Assembly: GCA_946185835.1 (NCBI GenBank)
Contig: CAMHKW010000012.1
Coordinates: 1 to 57,405 of the forward strand
DNA: 57,405 nucleotides
Direction: 5' to 3'
DNA from: an uncultured Bacteroidales bacterium
GTDB lineage: Bacteria; Bacteroidota; Bacteroidia; Bacteroidales; Paludibacteraceae
The notes below the pieces were generated by a model. The model did no database searches. It had not been told where the DNA came from and saw only the letters and a list, made by a program, of their open reading frames with translations. This document shows, piece after piece, positions 9,401 through 15,566 of the stretch. Position 1 is the first letter of the stretch, and every line of letters starts with the position of its first letter. The position numbers and the translations under genes were made by a program.

Positions 9401-12207
9401 TTGGCAGTATAGGTGATGACCGGCAGTTTGGTTGTACCCTGCGGCAGGTTGATGGTGTAAGAGGTGATGTCGGGCGAGAAGCCTTCTATCGACTTGCCGT
9501 CTAACTGTATGTCGAGCAGAGTGCTCACACCGGCAACGGGCACCACGAAAGCTACCGAATAGGTGTTGGTCGAGCCGTCCTCGGCACGCACCAGCAAGGT
9601 AGAAGCGGCACCGTTGAGCACACCGGCGGAGTAGATGACGCGCTGCGAGTTGTCAGCCACATCCCATGTCAGCGCCGGCAGAGTGGTGGTGCCCATCGGC
9701 AGAGTGACGGTATAGCTGTTGGTGCCCGCAGCGAAACCGGGAACCTGCTGACCGCCATAGTATATCATACGGAGGTTGACATTAGACGAGGTCTGAACCG
9801 AGAAGTGTATGACGTAGGTGTTTGTCGAGCCCGACTGCGGCTTGACGATGATCTTATAGTCACCGCTCAGACCCGAGAAGGTACGTACGGTCACTGTCTG
9901 CGCGTTGTCGCCTTTCTGATAGGTCACCTCAGGTAGCGAGGTCGTACCTTGAGGCAGCTGATACGTATATTCGAAAGTGTTTTTGTTGAAGCCCGTCAGC
10001 TGTGTGCCACCTATGTATATCATGCCGAGCGTATTGACGGTCGACATGGTCTGTGTGAAGGTGATGTTATATGCTTTGGTGGTCTTGCCGTCGCCTGCCG
10101 TCACGATGATACGTGTGGTACCTGTCAGTCCGCCTTCGCGTATGTCGATAGTCTGATAGCTGTCGCCGGCTTTGGCAGTGACCTTAGGTGCGGTAGTGGC
10201 TCCGGTGCCGAGCGAGACGACATACTCGTAGGTGTCGGGGTCGAAGTCTTCGAGCGACTTACCATCGAGCATGATGTCGGCAAGCTTCACGTTGGTCGAC
10301 TTCTCGACAGAGAACGTCAGACGGTAAACGGTCTGGTTGCCGGCAGCAGCGGTAACGGTGATTTTGGTCACACCGTCGAGTCCGCCGTATTCAATCTTCG
10401 GCTCCGACTGGTACTTGTCGCCGGCGGTGTACCCTATCTTAGGCAGAGCGGTGGTGCCCATCGGCAGACCAACGTAATAGTCGGTACGTGACGGTTGGAA
10501 GTCGGTGATGGTAACGCCATCAAGAGTGAGGTCTTTGAGATACGAATAGGTAGAAGCCGTGATGACGTATGTGATTTTGTATACGTTAGCTTTCTGATTG
10601 CCGGGCGTGGTGACAGAAATCTGCGCACCTGCCTTCAGGTCGTTGGTGATACTTACCGTCTGCGCACCATTAGGATAGTTCGACTTATACGTTATCTTCG
10701 GTGCGGCGGTGGTGCCCAACGGCAGCTCTACGGTGTAGTTACGTTTGGTCGATGAGAAGCCCGGCAGCGACTCGCCATCGAGCAAGATGTCGGCAAGGGT
10801 GTTGTCCGAGAGTTGAGCTACCGAGAATTTTATGGTATAGGTATTCTGGCTGCCGTCTTGAGCCGTCACTTTGATAGTAGCAGTACCTGTCGTAGACGTA
10901 GGCTGTGTGATGCTCACTGTCTGTGCATCTTCTGCTTTCTCGAATTCCACTTTCGGTGCCGCTGTTGTGCCATACGGCAGTTCTACGTTATACGATGTCA
11001 CATAGGGGTTGAAGCCCTTGAGTGCCTCGCCATTGACAGTGATAGCGGCAAGACGGTTGTTGTTCGACTGCTTCGAGACGAACTGTATCTTATAGGTAGT
11101 GGTCGACGAGCCGTCTTCGGCTTTCACCTGTATCTCCATAGGGTCGCCATCGATGGTACCGGGCTTCAGAATGGTAAACTCATTGCTCGTCAGCTTGCGC
11201 CCCGTAAAATTAGCGGTAGCACCTCTAAGGTTAGTCAGTTTACCCACACCACGTTTACCATATACCGAAGGGATAGCAGTAGCATTTCCTAACGAATACA
11301 CCTGTACCTGAGGAGATACTACATCGGGGTTAAAACCTTTCCACTCCTTGTCTCCTATAAAAATATGGTCGATTTTAGAAGAGTATATCAAGCGAACGTC
11401 ATCTACATATAGTCCGTTTCCTTCGTAAATACCCGTACTTACGCGGAAGTTAGGGTATCCGCTCGAAGCAAAAATGACGTTACATTTTTCGGGGACGTCA
11501 TCGTTCATATAGTAAATAGGAATGACGAGCTTCACCCAATCTTCGTAAATCTCCCGGCCATAAATCCATCCCTCAGCTATTTGGGTAGCAAGGGTCTTCG
11601 TACCGCATTTGTTGGCATCCAATGCCTGGCGTATATCCGACTCTTCGTTTGTATTATAATCGGAATTGCTCACATCAGAGCAAGAACCGCTTTTGCCTTG
11701 ATATTGTTCTGCACGCGATGTCCCTTTCCACGAATAGAACAGAACGTTATAATTCTCGTTGCTGATGTTGTCACCGGCACGTTTTATCCACACCTCCATC
11801 GAGTCGGGACGATACGCGAAGTTCAAACCGCCGGAGGTACCGCCTGTCGCATTGTTGACATCAAGTCCGTTAAGATTCTGCCACGGAGTGCCAAGAGCGA
11901 AATAGCCGGGGGTAGTCTCGTAAATTCCGGCGGCACCGACTTCTACATTTTTCACTAAAACACTATTGCCCCCTGTTCTACCCGCCGCCTTGTAAGTCAC
12001 CGATTTCTGAACTACTATACCGGCAGCTTCTTTAGACACGTGTGAGCCATGCCAACCCGTAGGCTGCTGCTCTCCGGATATGGTGGCACCCCAATATTTG
12101 ATAGTCTCCCAGTTCTCAAACCCCGGGTTAGGCAACTGCTGTGCACTTAACTGCACTGCTAAAAGACTTGCAATCGCTGCAAGCAATGATACGTAAAATT
12201 TCTTCAT
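409..12207 (-). CDS. Giant exported cadherin-like beta-sandwich repeat protein with PCMD-like regions
   Basis: 3,932 residues. An N-terminal signal peptide (MKKFYVSLLAAIASLL..., cleavage after about residue 22) is followed by a region of about 250 residues resembling the PCMD carbohydrate-associated domain (about 25-277, ending in a VDDVRLIY motif). Then come about 19 repeats of roughly 80-95 residues, a second PCMD-like region (about 1900-2205, ending YVDNMLFTY), about 17 more repeats, and a C-terminal domain of about 80 residues resembling a T9SS sorting domain (ending GQKILSGKFLLAQ). The repeat pattern is LxxIxLDGxxLxGFxPxxxxY, then LPxGTTxxPxV, QTV, VxAxDGxxxTYxIxF and SxNxxL, matching the cadherin-like beta-sandwich family (PF12733 type). 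It is probably a secreted or surface-anchored filamentous protein for adhesion or glycan binding; that role is inference. The 5600-7000 and 11300-12200 portions look more AT-rich than the repeats. A promoter lies at 12316-12346. Confidence 0.9.
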   Translation of the reverse strand: MKKFYVSLLAAIASLLAVQLSAQQLPNPGFENWETIKYWGATISGEQQPTGWHGSHVSKEAAGIVVQKSVTYKAAGRTGGNSVLVKNVEVGAAGIYETTPGYFALGTPWQNLNGLDVNNATGGTSGGLNFAYRPDSMEVWIKRAGDNISNENYNVLFYSWKGTSRAEQYQGKSGSCSDVSNSDYNTNEESDIRQALDANKCGTKTLATQIAEGWIYGREIYEDWVKLVIPIYYMNDDVPEKCNVIFASSGYPNFRVSTGIYEGNGLYVDDVRLIYSSKIDHIFIGDKEWKGFNPDVVSPQVQVYSLGNATAIPSVYGKRGVGKLTNLRGATANFTGRKLTSNEFTILKPGTIDGDPMEIQVKAEDGSSTTTYKIQFVSKQSNNNRLAAITVNGEALKGFNPYVTSYNVELPYGTTAAPKVEFEKAEDAQTVSITQPTSTTGTATIKVTAQDGSQNTYTIKFSVAQLSDNTLADILLDGESLPGFSSTKRNYTVELPLGTTAAPKITYKSNYPNGAQTVSITNDLKAGAQISVTTPGNQKANVYKITYVITASTYSYLKDLTLDGVTITDFQPSRTDYYVGLPMGTTALPKIGYTAGDKYQSEPKIEYGGLDGVTKITVTAAAGNQTVYRLTFSVEKSTNVKLADIMLDGKSLEDFDPDTYEYVVSLGTGATTAPKVTAKAGDSYQTIDIREGGLTGTTRIIVTAGDGKTTKAYNITFTQTMSTVNTLGMIYIGGTQLTGFNKNTFEYTYQLPQGTTSLPEVTYQKGDNAQTVTVRTFSGLSGDYKIIVKPQSGSTNTYVIHFSVQTSSNVNLRMIYYGGQQVPGFAAGTNSYTVTLPMGTTTLPALTWDVADNSQRVIYSAGVLNGAASTLLVRAEDGSTNTYSVAFVVPVAGVSTLLDIQLDGKSIEGFSPDITSYTINLPQGTTKLPVITYTANDEYQTIRKTEGGLTADTRIVVRAQNGSTTTYVLHFVVATSSNANLAGIRIGNEALADFSPTVYEYSITLPASVSRVPTVTFTKAEQTQTVTVQNGSFSQPTTIRVVAEDGITENTYTIRFTQQHSENALLKMIYLDGEQLKGFSPEQLEYSHNLPLDATACPVITVDKEDGQRVSITMPVLVGTASIVVEPETGEQNIYTIRFTQAASTNSQLAAILIDGVLLADFEPAVTTYNVTLAAGATTVPRVSYETADEYQTVYMTSGGLTDKTYLKVVAADETYTIYTLSFAMSQAEVSSSTDLAQIMLDGQPIAQFDPEQQSYTYRLTGNVAPKLTAQRGEETQTIVISQPEGEGTATIEVTAADGSQQVYTVEFEATLSHNTSLAGITVDGTAIAAFDAAEHHYQVELPIGTATAPTVSATKAEDKQAIEVKSGLHSAYIYVTAEDGSRATYSIDFVIEKSSDSQLAGLMIGGQPLADFSAERTNYEVELPRGTAQLPPIAVEKAYEAQRVVVNAPLREGAATITVYAEDYTADNQHKTTYTINVTAKMSDNAKLEALRVNGVNILTAGKFDYTIDVPAFSTPLVDYTAGDEMQTIGFVDNGLQGTQIEVASEDGTQHHTYTVTYNEIPNSDATLKDLLVFNGTEFVSIFDINETSYSYPLAWRTRQVPAVWAVGNAKRQTIEVKYGAVNETTIITVTAQDGIAQRVYKIDFPVDKSANVKLDEVTCEVADVMFDPDQLTYTIDLQYGTTEAPMLYYKKQEPEQQVIYTYAPLGEKSMIEVVAENGTKQTYEFSFNVLKSENENILPLVNLNLGEKVIPVNLGDVENVTVDLPYGTKNFVVEVPTKNFDEQTVHIINGGAYNNTTITVYPNRGSEKPKVYTIVPNTDVAYPTSADGITIDGAPLAGFERDKYAYVLSVSDQPMEVIATAHNASMLVDNEAIAATNHRQITIEDPDGIYATTTYDLFFYYPGDFSFDTTFDNFDNISNTLKGAGLMDMTNEVREKAGILPCAELVIGDFKDDTHNGVTPHNWNSPITANTAGLKNKDDMGYFNSGWKEIFTGKCWILPAANINISSIIGSVITDYAPESMSAQVSDPKTQGSSAARISTEYVVTSAESLPGVYSLSEQYVNIGMWMLDGTLDGLKSIADMLAAASSPTTLTFGEPITFRNTPDKFSVQVKPESHQLVQNWGVTYYVNGGLVIDEVGDYSSSEWKTIEKDLAYIDGPATLDIRINSCGTEIPHDMYVKNSGSDEEKRYKSTLYVDNMLFTYRSDLTGLKVNGQDATLAGSDFTITLDADDYYGKPELTFLRGVEDQQQTVTWNADYTQAQIESMAEDCETKTNYTLNITRNPSTNSALQKLYVGGTELASFVPNTTQYTINYDGEIPDLQAVAASNFATVTLEQTEGETKIHVQPESGVETVYVITWKKNEIPTSAVATFTAAKIDGVNAETETFFTITKSYDGQTVVFDETSGTVVCTASDATTTETINDLVAAGLRDAAVAATTYGVLTTISNSDMLLRDYDGENVFSYDGEQNMRFAFERKDAQDIVIETITDTKTTFVVKGTDDEKTYIISTPEEVSSNAALLDLLVNGQPLEGFYGDEDGNYTIYDLAAKIQPVIVDGQTVTISYTPAEIEPKTSPRLRMAPKFKGDSKGEYTIHVVASDGIAEHTIKLVLGVKKSDKTELASLMVGTEVLDVTADPAQYTVTLTVPQPKTEQTTMPSIVAVAGAEGQTIELEDNGVNATSYIIVTAENGTDQKQYDIEVLAAKSAYSKLDMLEVNGVAVALTDGVTDYDVTLNKLGVPEVEAKSDDMFAVVSKTVGATDATIEVEAEDGSKTTYHLNFSLDPSLSDAHLATILLDGKTLDEWQPYVAFNPDTYDYDIVLQCGTKALPVINAVRRYATQTVSVIAGNVNSETIIDVTSPDGIEYIQYRLHFSVALSANCDLAGLSIDYQPLAGFTAGNLTYDNVEILNESFVVQPVRGDAGQTIDIDNSTEGVIRVSVTSEDLSCTQVYTINYEVKKCKISTLSNLLVGGNPLPDFQPDVLAYTYVLPLGEKTVPGITAVAGCDGQIITTDIREAGETSYIKVRSEDLSSETEYRIFFELTLSDNCDLDMITENGDMLPGFQTDILNYEFEQPVGTRTFPTLGYLTSDANATVDQKEVFYTDYRRETRFYVTAENGKAKKTYSVVYETLKSDVDVLSMIYLDDVPLDGFVGVNNNYNVELEIGTATLPLVTADKGDEYQQEPKIIQLSNTGDAATYNIIATSESGLQRVYTLELTIKKSTNLNLRQITIDGFPIELSGTGYTASSAFDPAQTEYLISWAVGTPAGTAPVIGYQADDEYQVITMSAPLTSTKGVVTINVQNQLGQVRTYTVRSEQLHSDNDMLAMITLDGSDIADFEGQKNSYSVLLPVGQTDYPVIGYDLSEPWQTVDEPQVVSANSSSVTYQIRVTAEAGNQRVYSVTLTLQLSNVDYLNQIYLGTQPLDDFDKYQNSYTVVLPHGTEAVPDIDYDLGDPYQDVVVTKGELYAESYILVMAQNGQVRTYSIYFDVAKSSESELEMIYADGKSLDNFQGDRTDYTVILPYGESKLPQVTFDKKEPAQTVVVTKTANSITLSVTAEDGVTTTTYVISFENAKSTNATLLSIELDGNLIDGFDKEKFDYQIELPYGTHTLPDITWTVADEQQTVNLEQTDESYTLIVRAGDGITTNEYVIDFTVALSPEARLAQLSLDGTLIEGWNPDTTHYHLVFPTGTDSTELYTTANVTYITIDPDATAVVTQQSETTITVIVTAPNGNIMVYVIEQSIKLSDNALLADLTLDSVTIAGFDPYVFTYEYDLYEGQTIPEVLAVAQDTLAEVSVTVGAIGELTNIYCTAQDGTEKVYTILFRYSEIDVNATPNEGSCYWEYVPGTMQYKAVTICNNVQCAVFDFEGHLLMMQDVVKANPNSVDIGLNRYGQQVIYQVSADAEGTLFTMPFANQTYFYVFFQNGQKILSGKFLLAQ

Positions 12208-12315
12208 ATCTTTGGTTGTTATATTTCAGTATTTATGCTTCTCCGGCGTGCTGCATAGCTGCATCACGAAGTGCTTGAAAACAGCGTTTCAGAAAAGCCC
12301 ATTTTTTATCGGCTG

Positions 12316-12346
12316 CAAAATTACTCGAAATAATTGGATACCGAAA
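12316..12346 (-). promoter_or_regulatory. Probable promoter of the giant repeat-protein gene
   Basis: Minus-strand TAATTTTG (12323-12316) fits the Bacteroidota -7 consensus TAnnTTTG. The -33 element expected about 19 nt upstream is weak (TTTCG near 12346-12342). It would start transcription near 12308-12311, giving a leader of about 100 nt before the ATG at 12207. Confidence 0.55.
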
Positions 12347-12483
12347 GGCACACACTTACTAAAAACATACCATTTCTTAAGGAAAAACTAAAGATACCAC
12401 CCTTTTTAGCCCCTAAATACCCCAATATTTTTAAGAATTGCAATAACGAGCGAAGCCGCAGCCAAGCTCTATACCATTGGGTA

Positions 12484-12588
12484 CGCCGGTTTCTAACCGG
12501 CGAGGAAAATCAGGGTACGCAGGTTTCTAACCGGCGGTCACATATACGAATAGTCATCACGTATCTTCCCGCCAATTGCAAATTGGCG
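12484..12588. repeat. Cluster of 3-nt-loop hairpins with covarying arms
   Basis: CGCCGGTT-TCT-AACCGGCG occupies 12484-12502, a partly decayed copy (ACGCAGG...AACCGGCGG) follows near 12517-12537, and CGCCAATT-GCA-AATTGGCG occupies 12570-12588. All are preceded or followed by GTAC. The two intact hairpins share architecture but differ at two arm positions with matching changes on the other arm. The rest of 12208-12676 holds the promoter at 12316-12346 and the terminator at 12611-12644; I see no gene in it. Confidence 0.8.
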
Positions 12589-12610
12589 TACCCCCGCTGT
12601 GGATGACACT

Positions 12611-12644
12611 ATACAAAAAGTCGGGATGCCACCGGCACCCCGAC
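12611..12644 (-). terminator. Rho-independent terminator of the DUF4332-like gene
   Basis: On the minus strand an 11-bp stem (GTCGGGGTGCC with GGCATCCCGAC, one G-U pair) around a 3-nt loop is followed by TTTTTG. It lies 33 nt beyond the stop of the gene ending at 12677. Confidence 0.8.
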
Positions 12645-12676
12645 AATCGTTAAAGCTTATGTTTCAACGCATTATC

Positions 12677-13084
12677 TTAATAACTCATCACTGCGGGCAG
12701 TTCTTTTGCCTGAGCAATCATCTTCTCGAGTTCTTTTACAGCGGGAACACGACCTGTGAGATGGCGCTCTTCGTTAACCTCTTGCAGTTTCTTCTCGAGG
12801 TTAGCAGGTACACGATGTCCGAACTCTTTGACGGTGTCGACACCGGCAGCTTCGAGCAACTCGGCGAACTGCGGACCAACGCCGTTGATACGATACAAGT
12901 CGCAGTGGTTAGCCCATTTGAGAATCAGAGCTTCCGAAATCTCAGCCTCCTCTGCCAAAGCCTTGCGGCCTGCGGGTTTAGCACACTTCTCAAGCAGTTG
13001 ACTTGCTTTCTCTACACCTGCCTTCTGCAGTTTCTCTGCATACACGGGACCTACGCCCTCGATGTCAATAACTTTGTAATCCAT
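12677..13084 (-). CDS. DUF4332-like helix-hairpin-helix protein
   Basis: 135 residues, no signal peptide. Two helix-hairpin-helix-like segments are visible: IEGVGPVYAEKLQKAGV (about residues 8-24) and INGVGPQFAELLEAAGV (about 66-82). This is the signature of DUF4332 proteins, thought to bind nucleic acid nonspecifically through HhH motifs; the substrate is unknown. The gene is a single transcription unit: a good promoter at 13224-13255 gives a leader of about 130 nt, and a terminator follows at 12611-12644. The ATG at 13084 is the only sensible start. Family assignment is from the motif pattern; the function is not known. Confidence 0.85.
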   Translation of the reverse strand: MDYKVIDIEGVGPVYAEKLQKAGVEKASQLLEKCAKPAGRKALAEEAEISEALILKWANHCDLYRINGVGPQFAELLEAAGVDTVKEFGHRVPANLEKKLQEVNEERHLTGRVPAVKELEKMIAQAKELPAVMSY

Positions 13085-13223
13085 AAGTAGATAGATTTAA
13101 TTTGTTGGTTGATAAATATCCGTTAGCAATAGGCGACACCATATACATATTAAAGGCACTACTCATCGACGCATACATGCCGAGGCAAGTACATTTGTCG
13201 CACTATGCTCACGTATTGCACGG

Positions 13224-13255
13224 CAAAGATAATATTTTTTCCGATAGCACGCAAA
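13224..13255 (-). promoter_or_regulatory. Promoter of the DUF4332-like gene
   Basis: Minus-strand TTTG (13255-13252), 20-nt spacer, TATCTTTG (13231-13224): a full match to the Bacteroidota housekeeping consensus. The stretch 13085-13612 holds only this promoter, the oppositely directed one at 13452-13482 and the two leaders. Confidence 0.8.
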
Positions 13256-13451
13256 TTTTTTTCATGCCGACGCAACGTTCGGATCGATTGTACACGATTG
13301 TATCTGATTTGTATCTGTTGCACCGCCCGCGTTTCAAAAGCCCGCTGCAAGACAAGGTCGTTTGCTGAACTGTTTAATAACGTTTCTGCGCACGTTTTCA
13401 CTCTCCTACTCTCACATCGCGCCATTAATGCAAAAAAAAAAGATATATTAT

Positions 13452-13482
13452 TTTGCTTTTCCAATAAAAAACTGTACTTTTG
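13452..13482 (+). promoter_or_regulatory. Promoter of the Sel1-like gene
   Basis: TTTG (13452-13455), 19-nt spacer, TACTTTTG (13475-13482). The expected start near 13488 leaves a leader of about 125 nt before the ATG at 13613. Confidence 0.8.
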
Positions 13483-13612
13483 TAGCCATAATGTTGCATC
13501 CAATGACAAAGCACAACATTGTAGAGGCAACGATTAGGCATTTTGCCTATGACTTAGAGAAAAAAACATTGACCTCTGATAAGCCGAACCAAACTAACAA
13601 AATCCTACAACT

Positions 13613-15163
13613 ATGGCACTTTTATTTGATTCATTCAAAAAGACCAAAGACATTCAGGCTTACATGACTGAGCTTTGGCAAAGAGCAGAAAAAGACGATA
13701 CAGATAGTCTTTTGGTGCTACTCTACCTTGCAGCCCAAACATGCGCCGCCAACGAGGCTGTTGATTTTCTCGAAAAATTATGCGCCCAAGAGGAAGCATT
13801 TTCTGTGCTTTTAGGTGAGAATATCTTTCAACAAGTCGATTCACTATCAGAAGAAGACAAAAACGACGATATACTCTTAGGGTATATCATAAGAGACCAA
13901 TATGACAAGACAGAGAAGCAATATTTGCAATCGCACCCTGAATATTTATTTCCCCGCCGGCTCTTTGGTGATTTAGATTTATCACTTCGTCAAGCATACA
14001 AATATCATGTAGGTCGTTTGCAGGTTCCTTCACCCGATATAAAAGAGTACCGCAAACGAAATGACATAAACGGCTATTTTACGGCACTTTGGCAAGGCAT
14101 AGAGATGCAGGATCTCGACAGTATGCATGTCCTTTTGTATCTTGCCTCGCAAACGTCAGAGACAGAAGACGCCTTGGACATACTTGAGAAAATGCAAGAT
14201 GTAGATAGTGAATATGCCCTTTTGTTTATCGAACAATTCCGTAAGGCATTCAACAATATGTCAGAAGAAGACAAAAACGACCATTGGAAATTGGGGGCCG
14301 TAACAAAACGGGTACACTGTGAGATAGATTACATATACGAGCACAAACATCCTGAGCATCTGTCCGCATTCAAACGATTTGATAGCGAAATGGATATTAT
14401 CTTGCGCAGAGCATATTGCAATAATGTCGGGCGACAGACGACGCCTGAAACACCGGCAGATAGCATAGTTTTCAACGACTGTGTTCCACAAGAGAAAAAG
14501 GATTATTGGAAAGGTTTATACAGTCGTTCGGATTGTAGTAGCAATCAAGAAAGTATCTATAACGATGCCATACCATACGCTCAACAGGGCGACCCCTATG
14601 CAATGTATATTGTCGGTTACCTCTTATCACATGGTATCCGCACCAAATACAGCAATCCAAATGTGGTTATTCTCCCCGCCGACAAAGAAAAAGCGTTGCC
14701 GTGGCTCATACATGCTGCCGAAGGTGGGGTGACGGAGGCTTATTGGGAAGTGTGGTTAATCAACTCTGACGAATCATATCTGAGACATGGGGCAGAACTC
14801 AAAGACGAAAATTGCATACGTCACATGGTTGATTACATCGATGACGATGCCACAAAAGTGGAGCACCTAACGATATTGGCAGACGAATTCCATAGTAACC
14901 AGGCACGCCTGCAACTCGCCAAACACTATGAGAATGGTATCGGTTGCCGGAAAAACGAAAAGAAGGCTTTTGAACTTGTGGAATATGTCTATAATCATTC
15001 ATCTGCCTCACCATACAATAGTTCATACGAGGATTCGGTTGATATGCTTTATCGCTATCTTAATGAAGGTATCGGCTGTGAAGTAAATCCTGAACGCGCC
15101 TCACAAATACAACGATGGTTTCATGAAGATGAAGACCGCATGTGGGAATTACTGAGCAGATAA
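13613..15163 (+). CDS. Internally duplicated protein with C-terminal Sel1-like repeats
   Basis: 516 residues, no signal peptide or membrane segment, so probably cytoplasmic. Residues about 10-140 and 145-280 are a tandem duplication of one unit: matching blocks are YMTELWQRAEKDDTDSLLVL with YFTALWQGIEMQDLDSMHVL, LSEEDKND with MSEEDKND, and LSLRQAYKYHVGRLQVP with IILRRAYCNNVGRQTTP. I do not recognise the family of this unit. The C-terminal part (about 310-516) has Sel1/TPR-like pieces, such as AQQGDPYAMYIVGYLLSHG and ARLQLAKHYENGIGCRKNEKKAFEL, typical of protein-interaction solenoids. It stands alone between its promoter (13452-13482) and a terminator (15226-15268). A 19-bp piece covering its last codons and stop is repeated just downstream. 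Function unknown. Confidence 0.85.
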   Translation: MALLFDSFKKTKDIQAYMTELWQRAEKDDTDSLLVLLYLAAQTCAANEAVDFLEKLCAQEEAFSVLLGENIFQQVDSLSEEDKNDDILLGYIIRDQYDKTEKQYLQSHPEYLFPRRLFGDLDLSLRQAYKYHVGRLQVPSPDIKEYRKRNDINGYFTALWQGIEMQDLDSMHVLLYLASQTSETEDALDILEKMQDVDSEYALLFIEQFRKAFNNMSEEDKNDHWKLGAVTKRVHCEIDYIYEHKHPEHLSAFKRFDSEMDIILRRAYCNNVGRQTTPETPADSIVFNDCVPQEKKDYWKGLYSRSDCSSNQESIYNDAIPYAQQGDPYAMYIVGYLLSHGIRTKYSNPNVVILPADKEKALPWLIHAAEGGVTEAYWEVWLINSDESYLRHGAELKDENCIRHMVDYIDDDATKVEHLTILADEFHSNQARLQLAKHYENGIGCRKNEKKAFELVEYVYNHSSASPYNSSYEDSVDMLYRYLNEGIGCEVNPERASQIQRWFHEDEDRMWELLSR

Positions 15164-15192
15164 ACTATACAAGACTGAGCAGATAAACTATA
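15151..15192 (+). repeat. Duplicated 3' end of the Sel1-like gene
   Basis: ACTGAGCAGATAAACTATA occurs at 15151-15169, including the stop codon, and again at 15174-15192, a period of 23 bp. More AT-rich near-repeats (ACTATATACAAT type) follow to about 15225. Confidence 0.85.
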
Positions 15193-15225
15193 TTATATAC
15201 AATCATTGAACTATATACAATAATT

Positions 15226-15268
15226 GAAAGAGTGATTGCACCCCCATAGGCGTAATCACTCTTTCTTT
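15226..15268 (+). terminator. Terminator after the Sel1-like gene
   Basis: Perfect 12-bp stem GAAAGAGTGATT (15226-15237) with AATCACTCTTTC (15254-15265), 16-nt loop, then TTTAT. The remaining stretch to 15566 shows no gene. A weak -7 like sequence TTGCTTTG at 15495-15502 could drive the Bat operon. Confidence 0.85.
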
Positions 15269-15566
15269 ATCTACACATGCTACGACATCAACTTGCCGAC
15301 TGCGGGAGGGGACAGAAAGTGATACTTGTTGACCGCCACTCAACAAAGCTACTAAATATCAACTGCATGTGCCGAATTTGCTTGATAGCATGACAATACT
15401 ATTATTACATTCTGTCAACAGCTCTTAGGTGCATACTTAAAAAAAATTGCCATTCTACAGGCAGTGTGGCACACAATTTGCTATTGAATTGTGGTTGCTT
15501 TGCCGTATCGGAACAGATACCTGCCGAGCACCCGTACCACAGATATTACATAAAAAACATACACAC

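Noticed and set aside
13159..13530. A 123-codon minus-strand frame in the gap before the Sel1-like gene
   Set aside because: It runs across two consensus promoters, has no known domain, and lacks plausible expression signals of its own.
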